64,000 nt of DNA from Salticus scenicus. Taxonomy: Eukaryota; Arthropoda; Arachnida; Araneae; Salticidae. A program made the position numbers and the translations under genes. A model generated the notes under the pieces. That model saw only the letters and a list, made by a program, of their open reading frames with translations, had not been told where the DNA came from and did not search any database. Positions 11,606 to 24,683 of the stretch are shown here, piece by piece. The stretch lies in NCBI GenBank assembly GCA_963930645.1, contig OZ005662.1, positions 103,462,436-103,526,435 of the forward strand, read 5' to 3'. Positions within the stretch are counted from its first letter, which is position 1; every line of letters begins with the position of its first letter.

Positions 11606-13445
11606 ATTATTAAGAAAAAAAAGAAAAACACCTCCAATTTTTGAAAAAAATTCTCTAGAAACTTTATTTTCATTGTCACTCCTAACATTCATAAACTTCT
11701 TAGAACGCATCAAAATAATTCGTCAAACAAAATGCCACATTGAAAAGCACGCGGATTTACTTTTTTATTCTACTTTGTTTGAATGCAGACCAAGGAATAC
11801 AAACAAAATTAAAACTTTCACTACAGTTACTACCTTAATTAGGAGTTATGGTAATCATTGAAGTATGGCATCATTTAAGTATTAAACTGGATTTTAGCTA
11901 ATAAAATTAACTCTTTATATTTTAAATTAACTCTTTATTTAATTCATAAAATTAACTCTGTGTTTTATGATCTCGTAAAATAAGTAAATGCAGAAATAAG
12001 TTGAACGTACTTAAGTACTCCATTATTTGAGAAGGCTTCTAAAAAAATTAATTTTTTAAATTCCTTTTTTTTTTTTTTTTTTTTTTTTTTTTCTTGTCAA
12101 TGAAATCGCGCAAAAAATTGTTTTTAAAAATAAAATTTTAAAAAATATTTATTTATGTATTTTTTTCAATTTAACTGTCTATTATAAAAAACTATGACGC
12201 TTTTTTTTTTTTTTATACGAATGGAGGTTAGTTAATCTAGAAATTATTGTTATAAACAAGCAGCTTACGGAAAGATAAATTAGATTCGGAAATCGGAACT
12301 CGAAACTTCAAATTCACGTTTTGAACTAATGAAAAGTAAGAATGGAGAAGTGAGATAATAATAATCTAATCTGAACTTTCCAGAACAGGGAACATGCTTC
12401 CGTTTAAATAATCGAATTTAGAATAGAGAAGCGGAGTTGTAGATAAAAATGAATATATTACACTAAAGGTGAAAAAATGCATGACTTTAAGATATATTTA
12501 TTTTATAAAAAAAATTTCTGAAAAATTTATATTAAAACACGTATTTATCTAACGTCATTAAAAAAAAAAAAAAAAAAAAAGACCTTGAATAGTCTGTAAT
12601 TTTCAGTTGGAGGAATACAAATTTACAAATAATAAAATGATAAAATAGGGTTTATGTTGAATTTAATTATTCTTTTTTCTCTAAAATATTTAATTTACAA
12701 TCAAATTTAGAGATTTTTAGACGGTGAGCCCAAAAGCATTATTTATAGCCACTTTTTAATTTTTGGCAAATTCAATTGAAAGTTAATGATTTTTAAATAA
12801 GTTTTGCACATTCAATAATAAAATAAAATAAAATAAAATAAATAATGAAAAATGTTTTAGAAATTTCGGAGGAGTGAACTTATAGTGACTATTTATAGCC
12901 AATATTTAATTTTTGGTTAAATTGGTTTTAAAAATTCACTGTTTGAAAAACCATTTTCATACTCCAGCCAAAAAATAAATAAAAAAGGAATAAGAAAAAT
13001 AACACGTCACTAATAATTTAGCGTGACTTGGAAATTGGAAGATTGGCAACTCTTAAATTTAATGCAAGATGATTTGGAAAGTAGAAGATTTCCAGCTCTC
13101 AATAACATAAGTAAGAGACACCCCGATTAAATGACTTATCAAATTAAAAAAAAAAAAAAAAAAAAAACACGCATTGACATTGGTTTATTTGTTTGGGAGC
13201 TACAATGCCACAAACAGACACATACACACAGAGAGAGACAAAGGCTTCAAATTTATAACACCCTATTATATAGTCGGTGGTTAAATAAACAGATAGAATT
13301 TTTTATTAACTAAACACATGGCATTATTGAAGAAAAGTGAAAGAATGTATAAATGAGTTTATCCTGCTAGTTTCAAGAATTACATTTAAACGTTTTTGGA
13401 TAAATTTTAATATAACTTTTTTAGAGTTTTAATCTCAATTTTTGT
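11606..13445. other. AT-rich sequence with homopolymers
   Basis: No gene is supported. A T29 run lies at about 12066-12092 and an A-run near 12560-12580. Bases about 12290-12430 resemble 14900-15060: both contain GAAGTGAGATAATAATAA and CTTCCGTTTAAAT, so a diverged duplication is likely. A phrase with TTTATAGCCA then TTTAATTTTTGG occurs near 12740 and 12890. Confidence 0.5.
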
Positions 13446-13453
13446 ATTAGATC

Positions 13454-13652
13454 CAGAGCTTCCAACTTTTATAATTTATTCACGAGCATTTTTAGCCCCG
13501 CCTCTTTTTTATACCGGAAATTTTAAAAAATGATTTTCTTCTTATTTAATCGTTGACACATATTAAAGAGAAATAATCTACAAAATTTCTGTAGCGAAAG
13601 GAAGACGGGGCTAAAAATGCTCGTGAATAAGTTATAAAAGTTGAGAACTCTG
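13454..13652. mobile_element. hAT-type MITE
   Basis: A 199-bp element with inverted ends CAGAGCTTCCAACTTTTATA and, inverted, CAGAGTTCTCAACTTTTATA. They continue into CACGAGCATTTTTAGCCCCG. The 8-base duplication ATTAGATC flanks it (13446-13453 and 13653-13660). CAG termini plus an 8-bp duplication indicate hAT. It has no open frame. Confidence 0.9.
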
Positions 13653-13808
13653 ATTAGATCTTGTTACATAAAAATCAGCATTCAGTTAAATAAAAAATCT
13701 AGATGCAGTAAACTCTCCGTTATCCGTGAATGGATTATGCGCATTGTGAATTATATGCGAGCGCAACTAAAGATCGAGATTTAAAAAAAAAAAAAAAAAT
13801 TCTAAACC

Positions 13809-13844
<36 letters not shown>

Positions 13845-13845
13845 C

Positions 13846-13882
<37 letters not shown>

Positions 13883-14816
13883 AACGTAAAAATAAACAAC
13901 TATCTTCCTTTTATTTTAGTTTTTTAGATTTTGCTTAGTTTTTAAAAGAGTAGAGTGGAAACGCATAGGTAAATTTCGGACTAACATTTGATCTGGAATT
14001 TTACCTATGGGGTTTCATATGAGATGGCGCTTGCTCACGCTACGTTGAAAGTTAAAAAGAAACTGAACTTTAAAAAGGTTAACGTTAAAATTAAAAATCA
14101 CCTTTTTAAAATTTGTTAAAAGCTTTTAAAGATTAACAACCAACAAATAATGCAATCAATTGAAGTATTTCAGTAGCACCTAAATCGATTAATCGTTTCT
14201 AAACTTTTAATCTTTTCTTTTTAATAATGTTCGTTTGGCATCCTGTTTATTTCTACTATCTCCGTTTAACATGTGGATTGCTTAAATTACTCATTCCTTG
14301 TTTTAATTTTGGTTTGTGTTATTGATTATTTCCTTTTTTAATTCAATTTCCTTTTTTATTTTTTGTTTTGTTGCAAAATAGAGACTTGAGCTGTATATTT
14401 GCTGGAATTAGCTATACAGTTTTCCGAAATCTTGCATATGCTGATAGAAATGCAAGTTTCCTGATGAGTGAACATTTCTATTTTTCAGCATTTAAAATTC
14501 CAATTTTCAATTCATGAATTCCTTTTTTTTTTCCTTTTAACGGGACTCTTTGGTGATTTTATTCTTTCTCTTTTCTCTCAAATGTTGACTGCTACTAATA
14601 ATTTATAGTTTTTGCAAATTCTCTCATCGTTAGGTTTATGTGTTATGTTAGTGCCATTTCTCTTCTGCGTAAGTACTTTAACATGTTTTTACTAATCATT
14701 TGTACTCTAATTAAATTAATACCTTGACTATTTTTAATCGAAATAAATCTCAATTAAAATTTATTTTATGTTGGTATCTTCATCTATCTGAGTGTAACAA
14801 TGGTACTAAATGATTC

Positions 14817-14859
<43 letters not shown>

Positions 14860-15985
14860 CATTAAACTTTTCTTTGAAAATCATTTTATATCATGAGCAG
14901 ATTAGGAAGTTAAAATTCAAAAACTTTCAAATCCAACTTTAAATTAATGAAAAATGAGTTAAAGGAAGTGAGATAATAATAAACTGAACTAAGTATTCCG
15001 GAATAGGAAAGTTTCTTCCGTTTAAATTGGCGAATATAAAATAACGTTGCGCATTAAATAAAATTTGAAAACTGTTAATTCTAGAGAGAAAAGAAATATA
15101 ATATATTCAAATTTTTAACAAAAGATTTTAAATGTATTTTTTTTCTATTTTAGAAAATGAGCAGAAATTTTGTTTTTAATGGTGCCATTTTTGCCACAGG
15201 TACAGTTAAAGATTTTAATTAAATGAGTTTATTATAATATAATAAATAGCAAGTCTCTACTTCTATTTTCAATATATTATGTGAAACTTTCAAATAGATT
15301 TTAGTGAATCATTCCCTAAACTCTTATGAACTCGTATTCGTAAATTAAATTTATATCTCAACGTTAGTGATATTAACATAGTGCTCGTTTCTAGACAAGA
15401 GTTTTTTTTTTTTTTTTTTAGCTTATTTGTTTAAATTAGTGAATTTAGCGCATTGAAAAAAAAAAACAAAGAAATTAAAAAAAATAACAAAACTGAATTC
15501 TAGGTATAAAATAAATTTTATATATCCAAAATTTTAATAAAATATTTAATATTTTTTAAATGATTTTTATTGGTATTATTAATTTCTTGATCAATTAATA
15601 TAAGATTTTAATCAAATAAGTCCGTATATCTACTACATCGAACTTTAAATCTGCCTGCATATCATATACACATACTCCGTAAAAACTAATAAAAGAGTTT
15701 TTTTTTTTTTTTTTTTTTTTTTAGTAGTGAATTTAGCATAATAATGTGCATTGAAAATAAAAAATTAAATTAAAATTAAAACTAAGTTCTATTTAGAAAA
15801 TAAATTTTATATAACACAATTTTAATGAATGGCTTAATATTTTTTAAATGAATTTTATTGGTATTATTAGTTTCTCAATCAAATTATTTAAGATTTTAAT
15901 CAAATAAGTCCGTATATCTATTACATAGAACTTTAAATCTGCCTGCATATCATATACACATACCCCGTAAAAACTAATAAAACAG

Positions 15986-16033
<48 letters not shown>

Positions 16034-16435
16034 TATGCATAAATAATTTTTTTCAAATAATTTAAAACGAAATTTTCATTCAAATTGAAATTGAAATGCT
16101 ATAAACCTTTAAAAAAATTAAAATGTTTGACATTATGAAACTATAAATAAAAATTTTCTGTGATGAAAAATTTTGTTTAAGTTTTATAGACTAGGTTTAA
16201 AAACGTAGTAACTTTTAAGGGCAATTAATTGAGAATATCTAGCCATGAATGTAAAAAATAAAATAAAATAAATAAATAAATAAAATCTGACGCAAAAATA
16301 TATAAATATATAATGTTCTGGTTTATTTTTAATAAAAATTTACTATGTATTAAATATATATATTTTTTAATTCTAATATAAGTTCAAAATTATGTAAACA
16401 CATTTACTTACAATAGATATAAGCAGTATATTTAT
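13653..16435. other. AT-rich sequence, poly(A)/poly(T) pair, no gene
   Basis: An A-run (about 13810-13840) is followed after GGGCCTCCTC by a T-run (about 13851-13878), which could fold back on itself. A (TA)n tract lies at 14821-14859. No coding region is supported; the frames crossing these runs are lysine or phenylalanine strings. Confidence 0.6.
15399..15990. repeat. Two-unit tandem repeat, about 296 bp
   Basis: Two successive units (about 15399-15694 and 15695-15990) each start with a T-run and end with the shared block AAATCTGCCTGCATATCATA and then CGTAAAAACTAATAAAA. A more diverged partial unit may precede them near 15210. The second unit is followed by a (TTA)n tract to 16033. Confidence 0.75.
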
Positions 16436-16436
16436 A

Positions 16437-16922
16437 CACTGAAAAAAAAAATATATATATATATATACCGCCTTCATCTAGAATGAATAAGTGGTCATTT
16501 TCTAAATCCTTTAACTAGAAATATGGATTTCCGAGCTATGCGCATAAGGCACGCCAATAAATTGAATAGACGAAATGATCGAGAATTTCTAATCTGCATA
16601 TTTCTAGATGGTGAAACAATGTTGTGACATTCTGGATATTTTGAATCTTTTGTATTACAAGAAATTCCCGCTTGATTTTCTAGAATTGGGTAATAAACCA
16701 TGATTATAATTGTAGAAACCCGCCTCTTGTATTCGCATTTATTTGCACAGATTTTTAAATAACTTTGCCCTCTAGAATATAGTCGAACACTCTACAATTC
16801 TTTTATGGATTTGTAGAACTCACTTTCAAAAGGCACTAGAATTTATAAGGATGGCATGTAGCTATTTTTTCTAGAGTCACAATTTAGATTTTAGATGTCA
16901 GTTACAGAATTTTTTCTTAGTG
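16437..16922. mobile_element. CTAGA-rich non-autonomous element, copy 1
   Basis: A 486-bp element with ends CACTGA-AAAAA and, inverted, CACTAAGAAAAAA, flanked by TA (16435-16436 and 16923-16924), as in Tc1/mariner elements. CTAGA or close variants recur about ten times, including one exact TTCTAGAA. The open frames in it are broken differently in each copy, so it is taken as non-coding. Confidence 0.8.
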
Positions 16923-16924
16923 TA

Positions 16925-18512
16925 GTGGCTTATTCTTTACATTTGGGTTTCGGAAAAATCTTATAGTAAGACATAACAATTTCTATCAGAGCCCTTTTGT
17001 AAAGTATAAATTTTATTTTATTTTTGTTTTTGTTTTTATTATTATTAATATTATTATTATTATTTACAAATTACTCTTCGAAATATATATTTAAAAATTC
17101 CTTTGCTATGGAATTTATATATCTAAATTTTTCATTATCTAATATGAAATATGCTATAGACAAAACTGAGCACTCTCACATTGTTCCAGTTGGCATGCTC
17201 TGATCAAATTCATGCATTTTAACATTAATTGAGGAGCAAACATTCAATTCGTGTTTTCTCCTTCGGACACAATTTGTCAGACAACACAAATACTAATAAA
17301 TTAATAAATAACTGAACTTAAAACATAATTATCACTTGTTTAGATGTATTACTAGATACTGGGAAAATATGTAGGCGTATCTAGGAAGATATATACTGTT
17401 TTTAAGTTAATTTCAAAGAAAAATCAACAAACTTAATTTTTTATTTTTGGAGAAAACGGGGTTTGAATATTTGCTCTTTATTTTCGGAGAATTCTTTTTA
17501 CGTTTTTCTCAGTTTCGTTGGAGGTAAGCATTGGTTTCGACCAAATGCAGGTACTCAGAAGCACCTAGTTGACTTGACTTGAGTGTTTGTTCTTCAATTA
17601 TCAACATGTACACAAAACACAGAAAGAAGTGCATATCTTTTTTTTTTTTTTTCGTAATCATTAAACGCAAACAAGTTCCTTTTATTACAAAAAAGTTTCA
17701 AATCAGATAAAGGTCGTGTTGTTGGATCGTTTTATATTAAATTTATTTTTTATAAAAATTTCAAAATCTTCTTGTTTACGCACTTCTTATTTTTAGTTTA
17801 ATTAGATTCAGTAACAAATACTCTCATATTGACATACATAACATTCAAAATTTGAAGTGAAAAAAAAAGCTTTTAGTTTAAAAGTTTAGAATACTTTCAT
17901 GTATTTTTGGTCTTTGAAAAGTTGTCGGTTGAAACATTAATTAGAAAAATTCAAAATTGCACTCGGTATAAAATACTGGTTTAAAGAGATGTAATTTTTA
18001 TAGCAACCCCAATGCGCGAAATATGTAATTTTCTAATTTTAACTCTATTACAGAACATGAGAAATGAAAAAAAAAAATGTTAATTACAAAGTTGTGGTAC
18101 ATCGGCTTAAGAGTATCATTACAGGGTTCATCATTCTTACTTGATTCAAATAAATGCAAAAAAAAAAAAAACTCTGTTTATATAAAATAAAAAATATTGA
18201 CTATTTCGTAGGTTTAGATCAATGTAAAATCTTCTCAATTTTAATTTCAATCATGTAATAGTAGAAACCAAGTTGTGTCAAATGACACCAGTTTGGAAGG
18301 AAAATTATAGAGGATTATTAAATAAAAAGAAATTTTAAAGTAAACAACTTGAAATTAAAAAACTCGAAATAATTACTTTGTGTCGGAAATATTAAGAATA
18401 ATCTTTATAATGTCTTTATAAATCGATAAAAGCAGGCATGGATACAGCATAAAATAGGCAAAAATTCGTGCGATTGCATTTAGTTTACAAACTTATGAGT
18501 TTATTGCAGGTT
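16925..18512. other. AT-rich sequence, nothing recognised
   Basis: No gene, RNA or element end was found. Short A- and T-runs only. Confidence 0.5.
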
Positions 18513-18513
18513 A

Positions 18514-20003
18514 CACTGAGAAAAAAAAATATACCGCCTTCCTCCAGAATGAATAAGTGGCCATTTTCTAAATCCCTTAACTAGAAATATAGATTTTCGA
18601 ACTATGCGCATAAGGCACGCCAATAAACTGAATAGAAGAAATGGTCAAGACTTTCTAGTTTACACATTTCTAGATGGAGAAACAATAGTCTGAATATTCT
18701 GAATCTTTTGTATTGCGAGAAGTTCTCGCTTGGTTTTCTAGAATTGGGTCATACACCAAGACTATAGTTGCTGAAACCCGTCTCTTGTAGTCTCATTTAT
18801 TTGCAGAGATTTTTAAATAACTTTGCCCTCGAGAATATTGGCAAACGCTCTAGAATTCTAATAGGGGCTTCTAGACCTCGCTCTTCAAGGAGACTAGAAT
18901 TTATAAGGATGACATGGAACCCCTGTGGCAGAAATTTATTATGCTTTCTGCGACAAGCTTCATCAACACCAAAATCTTTCTGCAGGAAAAGTTTGTGAAG
19001 TTAACATTTACGAATTAAAAATACATTATTTTTAAATAGTAAATAATATTCAGTATAACCATTGTATTTATATTTTAGCTAGGCACAAATGCATATATCT
19101 GCACTATTGCAAGAAAATACTCTTTATTTTTTTTATTTTTTTTTTTATTTTTAATTTTTTTAAGAAAGATGAAAATAAATCTATTGATCTTAATTGCTTC
19201 ATATTTTTTTTCACATTCATATACAATATTGTTTGCAAAATATTCAATGAATTTAAACCATAAACTGCAGTAACACATAAATAATAATCTAAAAATTTTT
19301 TTTAAGGCATTTAAATCCTGAAATGTCTAAATTAAACAAATGTTACAAATACTTTTAAAATTTTCTTACTTTTTTTAATTAAATATATATATTTAAATAC
19401 ACAAATGCATTTATTTCATAAGGTGCAAACCAAATAACATAAAATCTAATACAGAACTCAAAATTAAAAGTAAAGGTTAATATAGAATACTGAATATTAT
19501 TATAATGAAATATAAATAATTTACAACATTTATAGTTTTGAGATTATTAGAAAGATGCAAGATAACATTATAATACACATGATTCATTTTTTATATTATC
19601 CTATACAAAAAGCATAAAAATGTGTATTTGAAATCTTAAAAATATTATTTGACATTAAAGAATTCCGAATGTATAATTATACCATCATTTAAATACATAA
19701 AGTAAAACAGAATACAAGATCTAAGTAGCACAATTATAGACAAAACATAGTCAAAATATTTTCATAAAGATTGAGGCAAGTGAAATATTTAATTTTTAAG
19801 GAAATGTAACAAATTTCATGGATAAAATTTATAATAGAAAACAATGATTACAGATGAATGAAATAAATAGAAATCAATTAAAAATAATATTTGATATTGA
19901 TATCTATACGAATAAGTAAATAAAAATAAATAAATAAAAGTATTTGCTGTTTAATTAGTATTTATTCAAAACAACTACTATTAGATAAAATTCCTTTTGC
20001 TTA

Positions 20004-20038
<35 letters not shown>

Positions 20039-20706
20039 CAACAAAACCTTTGATTTGATTTTTATTCAAAAGAACTATTTAATTTGCAATATTTCAATAA
20101 AAAAAAATAAACATTTTTTAAAAATTCAAATGTTTAAAAAATGAAATGGAGAAGCTGTAGAAACTAATGATAAAAGTATTTTTGTAAAATAAATTAATAC
20201 TTTTTTTAACGACTTCATATGCTTAAACAACAAAATTTAAAGCTAAGAATTTTAATCACAATTAAAATAATTAATGATTAGTAAAGAAAAAAAAAATTAG
20301 AAAAGTTGCCAGTTTTATAACTTAAGATACCCATTAATATTTATTGCTAAGATCTTTTACTACATATAGAATGCTAAAAATCAAAGTATTTTTAAGATTA
20401 ATTTCTTAATTTTCTATTTTTTGAAGCAAGGTAAGCATTCAACTTCATTTTTTATTTTGCGTATAAATACAGACGTTACAAATTTTCCCATAGTCTTATT
20501 TCTGTATATATTTGTGAAATGTGTTTTGCATAGTTTGAACCAAACATTAAAATTAATGCAGCTTTTCAAAATTTACGTGTATTTACTACTACACACGTAT
20601 GCACGATTCGCATACATTAAAGGAAAAAAAGTCACTAGATAAAACTAATTTGTCGTGCGTAAATCAGAAAATGTATGAAAATTGGAAAAGCAGCAATCAC
20701 GCACTT

Positions 20707-20742
<36 letters not shown>

Positions 20743-21263
20743 CTGGATGCAGCTATTTTGTTATGCATGAATCTGAAAATGCATGAAATATGAAATTCGG
20801 AAAATGGTCGCAAAGCCACATTCCTTCGGAAAAACATCTTTTTGCAATACATTAAATACACACGACACGAGCGGCAGGCACGGCGCGAAAACAAAGTTTC
20901 GAGACGCGAAAATGAAGTTCCGATGTGAACAGGTTATCAGTGAATAGTGTCGATACACCGAATCATATCACCGCATCACGAATCTCTAATGCATGCCGTA
21001 TCAAAGCTAGCCCAAGTGAGTTACCTTTATCGCCTCTCCTTATTCAGGATTGAGGCGATCGTACTCTCTATCTTTTTTTTTTTTTTTTTTTTTAAAACAC
21101 AATGTCAAAATTTATTTGACTTAAGTAAAATCTTTCTGCAAGAGCATTTCTGTTTCTGCGACATTGTTCCCGTGTCGCTGTGTTTCTGCCACGGGGCATA
21201 GAACTATTTTTTCTAGAGCTACAATTTAGATTCTAGATGTCAGTTACACAATTTTTCTCAGTA
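18514..21263. mobile_element. CTAGA-rich element, copy 2, split by an insertion
   Basis: Bases 18514-18920 align with the first four-fifths of the copy at 16437. Bases 21197-21263 align with its last part (ATTTTTTCTAGAG, then ATTTAGATTCTAGATGTCAG). The right end is CTCAGTA followed by TA. The middle is occupied by an unrelated 2.28-kb element, so this copy was in place first. Confidence 0.85.
18921..21196. mobile_element. GTGGCAGAAA-terminal DNA element, copy 1
   Basis: A 2276-bp insert with ends CCCTGTGGCAGAAA and, inverted, CCCCGTGGCAGAAA. It is flanked by CATGGAAC (18913-18920) and CATAGAAC (21197-21204), an 8-bp duplication with one change. The interior is AT-rich with A-runs near 20006-20035 and 20710-20738 and has no credible frame. 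A GC-richer block at about 20770-21060 is well conserved in the copy at 62714. No superfamily is assigned. Confidence 0.82.
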
Positions 21264-21504
21264 TAAACCCTGATTTCAATTTGAAAAATATAGATTTTTT
21301 TTTTATTATTAAACACATTTTTGAATTTAAATGAAATGTAAAATAATAAATTATAAAAGATATGGATAAATAAAGGTACATTTGAACATAAAAGTCATTC
21401 AATACTAACTGATTTTGTAAAATAAATAAAAAGTGAATTTCCTCGTGCACTATTTCGGCAGTATTTCTTTGAGTATATGTTGTCTATTTATTTTTAAAAT
21501 TTAA

Positions 21505-21753
21505 CCCTTTCCGGTTCCAGTTAATTTGAATCCTCTGGTCAGAGTTGCAGAATTCAGGGATAATTTTATGCATTATCACTTTTTTATACAATTTAACTGT
21601 AACGGCTGCCTTATCACTTCGAAGGTTATTCGTCCAATATGTATATCATATATCAATCCTAAAAATTATTGGTGATATTTGAATAATTGGGATCCTAATT
21701 TTGGCTGTAAAACACTCTTTAGAGTGTTTTACAGCTTTAGGGCTGGCAAAGGG
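21505..21753. mobile_element. piggyBac-type MITE
   Basis: A 249-bp element between TTAA tetranucleotides (21501-21504 and 21754-21757), with ends CCCTTTCCGGTTCC and, inverted, CCCTTTGCCAGCCC. TTAA duplication with CCCTTT termini is the piggyBac signature. Near the right end lies a perfect hairpin, GCTGTAAAACACTCT-tt-AGAGTGTTTTACAGC. Confidence 0.85.
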
Positions 21754-21952
21754 TTAATATTTGCTGCATTCATTAATAAAAACTAGCAATGAAAAATCAC
21801 ATACATAAAGTAATTAAAAAATGAACAGCAAAATTTAAGGTCGAAATAAAAATCGAAACGTAGGATTTTCAACTCCTTTTAAATTAAATTTTATAAACAA
21901 TTTAAAATTTAAAATTTACTCTAACATATAATAGTGTTTAGGTACGGATAAA

Positions 21953-22656
21953 TCTATATAAATAAAGCAAAGAGTTTGTCGGAGGAACACATCGGGGCAG
22001 ACCACTCCTATTTTTGATTGGTCTAGATTTAACTACTTTGGTAATAAAAATTGGCCATTTTTTTATAAGTAAAAACTGTTGAATTTGTTTAAAACATAGT
22101 GCATAGATGTTATATTTTTTTAAAACAGCTCTAGAAACTGTTCATATTTTGGGAGGCCACTATATGCATAAAGTTATTAGATTTAAAGATATTACGTTGC
22201 AAAGTTTCACAACGCAATATCATTTGATTGCTTTTATCTTAAAATAAGAGTCTAATATTAAACAAAAAAAAATTGTCTAATATTAAAAGGATACTAAATA
22301 AATTTTTAAAAATTATCAGTTTCGAAGTTCTAAGAGCTGCAATTTTTAAATTACAGGGTACTTATTTTCCATACAGAATCCATTGAATTTGTAAACAATT
22401 GTTGGTTCATTCTTGAGAATATAGAGAGCATAGAGCATTCACGTAACACCATAGAGCATTGTTGCAAAATGAATGCAAAACGGAAGAAATATTTTATTTA
22501 TTTTAATTTGTACTATGTAATTTGTACAAAGGGATTTTTAATTATGTTACAAAGCCTAAAATGTGATATAAAAATAAATAGTGATTCAATAGTGATTCAA
22601 TTCTTTTTGAAAATTATTTAAATTTAGTGACCAGCAAAGCGGACGTAGCCTGCTAG
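21953..22656 (+). mobile_element. Non-autonomous Helitron
   Basis: It starts TCTATATAAATAAAG and ends CTAG, preceded by a GC-rich imperfect hairpin (AGCGGAC-gta-GCCTGCT). It lies between A (21952) and T (22657), with no target duplication. These are the standard Helitron features: 5' TC, 3' CTRR, subterminal hairpin, A-T insertion site. The 704 bp hold no Rep/helicase frame. Confidence 0.82.
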
Positions 22657-22659
22657 TAA

Positions 22660-23800
22660 TAAAATTTACAGACATAAATTATTAAAATTTAAATTACTTT
22701 AAAAATTGGTGGAGCATAGGTTTGATAGAATGTATTTAAATGTAAGTCCGATATATTTATCTCAAATAAATGTTTATAGTTTGTTTATGATATATAATAT
22801 ACCCTAACGCAATGTCTAAATATATATATATATATATTTCTTAGGTACAGTTTAATTTTGTAAATTTATTTTCCGTTTCTGTACTTCAGCTTCTCAAAAT
22901 AATTGTCGAAAATAATTTTGAAATATTTCTGTAAAATATCGTTGAATATTTCAAATTATTCCAAAATCACACATTTAACTAAACTGTTTTTGAAGTGTGA
23001 AAGCTAAAATTGTAAATTATTACATACTATTACTAAAATGAAGTTCCCACAATTGCTGAATCAGTTTATTCTTGTGACTATTTATCAGAAAGCATGATTA
23101 TTAACAACACGTTATCTTGTCATCTAACACCTCTTGAATACTTACAAGTGTTAATAATCGTTTTCAGTTTATTGTAATGCATACAGCGATTTTATGTCAG
23201 TAATGTGCGTTAGAGTTATTTCCTAAACTCTTACACTCGTTACAAAATTTAAAAACTCGTTTTTGGCAAATGAAATAGTAGAACAGTTTTCCTATTTGTG
23301 CATGATATAACACAGGGATCTAAGGTGCTTCTCTAATGGAATGGGTAATTAATTGTAGCACATAATTTTCAAAAAGTATTTTCCAGGATTTAACTTTTAA
23401 TATACATCACATAGGAAAGAATGTATTCCACACATTTTGAAAAATTTTTAAACCAATTTATTCTTTTTTTTTCTTTTCAGATTTCAAAATATAAAAATAT
23501 TAATAATTTACAGGCAGCAAATTTAGACTGAAGTATGTTCGGTTCATAGCTGTCAACTTTTAAATTTAATCCGTAACGTTACAAATACCCACCCTTTTTC
23601 ACACCACTTTCTTTCTAAAGTCATAGAGTAATTTTTTCCAACACAGGATTGAGATTAATTATGCAGAAAATTACTCTTCCAGAAATGTGGTGAGAAAAAA
23701 TGGCGGGCACTAACAACGATGCGGAATAATTTAAAGAGTTTGCAACTAGGATTAAGGGTTTACTGTCAATATATGATAAAATTGGGTTATCAATAAAACA
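22660..23800. other. AT-rich sequence, nothing recognised
   Basis: No gene or repeat end was identified. A short inverted pair around AGTAATTTT and AAATTACTC lies near 23626-23680. Confidence 0.5.
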
Positions 23801-23809
23801 TTTTTGAAT

Positions 23810-23940
23810 AAACACTATAAAATGCATGAAATTGCAACAATTTTTCGGGTTGAAAGAAGACTCGACCCTTCGACAAGCAAACAGAATACGCACGAGTGCT
23901 GCAAACAAAGCAACAATGCTAATTGTTTATTCAAAGTTTT
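23810..23940 (-). repeat. Repeat fragment shared with 44.64-44.82 kb, hammerhead-like
   Basis: On the minus strand this fragment reads GTCGAAGGGTCGAG, TCTTCTTTCAACCCGAAAA and then GCATTTTATAGTGTTTATTC. It aligns with the arm of the foldback at 44349-45105. The block has the form of hammerhead stem II between a decayed CTGATGA position and GAAA. It is a truncated copy. Confidence 0.6.
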
Positions 23941-24515
23941 GTATATATTACTTTTAAAACCAGTTATATATATTTTTTAAAATATAAATGGTGTTATTGT
24001 TTTTTAAATAATACTTTATGTATAATATATTATCTATCGCTACAACCATATATATCGATAAAAAATGAATCAAAGTATGAAAGGAAAATAAATAATGGAA
24101 TGTTTGTTTCTTCCCATGGTATCAATTGAAATCATACTATTAGATATTTGGTTAAACCACTAAACAATCAAATCTTAATATATTCATATATATATACATC
24201 CCCTACAAGCATGAGTCGGCCCATCAATAGACATTGGTTCGTGTGGTTGGCACTTAGTTTTTTGGAATTGTTGCAAATAGCCAAATGTGTTTGTTTTGTC
24301 CCCACTGTTGGTATTTTATTTGTAGGGGTAGCTATGATTGGTCCACCAAAATGAACAACATTATGAGTCCAACAATAATTGATGTGATAAATTTGCATAT
24401 TCATTTCTAACCATTGCGTAACTTCAAAGAAGATGCATAACATTATTACACGCATAAAAATACCTTCTTGGATATTGTATATTCTCTAGAAAGTATAAAA
24501 ATAGCAAATAATAAA
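23941..24515. other. AT-rich sequence, no supported gene
   Basis: Overlapping frames on both strands at about 24148-24455 reach 68-95 codons, but neither shows a recognised motif. A pair CCCCTACAA / TTGTAGGGG lies near 24198 and 24321. Confidence 0.4.
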
Positions 24516-24517
24516 TG

Positions 24518-24683
24518 CTCTTCAAGACAATGGATTTGATATAAATAGTTTTGTCCTGCAATGATTACTAAAATGGATACATAAGTATAAACTCCACATT
24601 TCAAAAGTCAAAAAACTCTAGTACCTTCTTTAATAATCATCATAGGGCGAAACTATTTATATCAAATTCATTGTTTTGAAGAG
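24518..24683. repeat. Palindromic element, 54-bp arms
   Basis: The left arm starts CTCTTCAAGACAATGGATTT. The right arm, inverted, starts CTCTTCAAAACAATGAATTT. Both continue with GATATAAATAGTTT. About 57 bases separate the arms. It could be a small foldback MITE; no target duplication was recognised. Confidence 0.75.

Noticed and set aside
14455..14510. CCTGATGAGTGAAC as a hammerhead
   Set aside because: No pairing stem II or GAAA at the required distance.
24148..24455. Opposed 68- and 95-codon frames
   Set aside because: Neither shows a known motif and they overlap on opposite strands. A decayed repeat is as likely.
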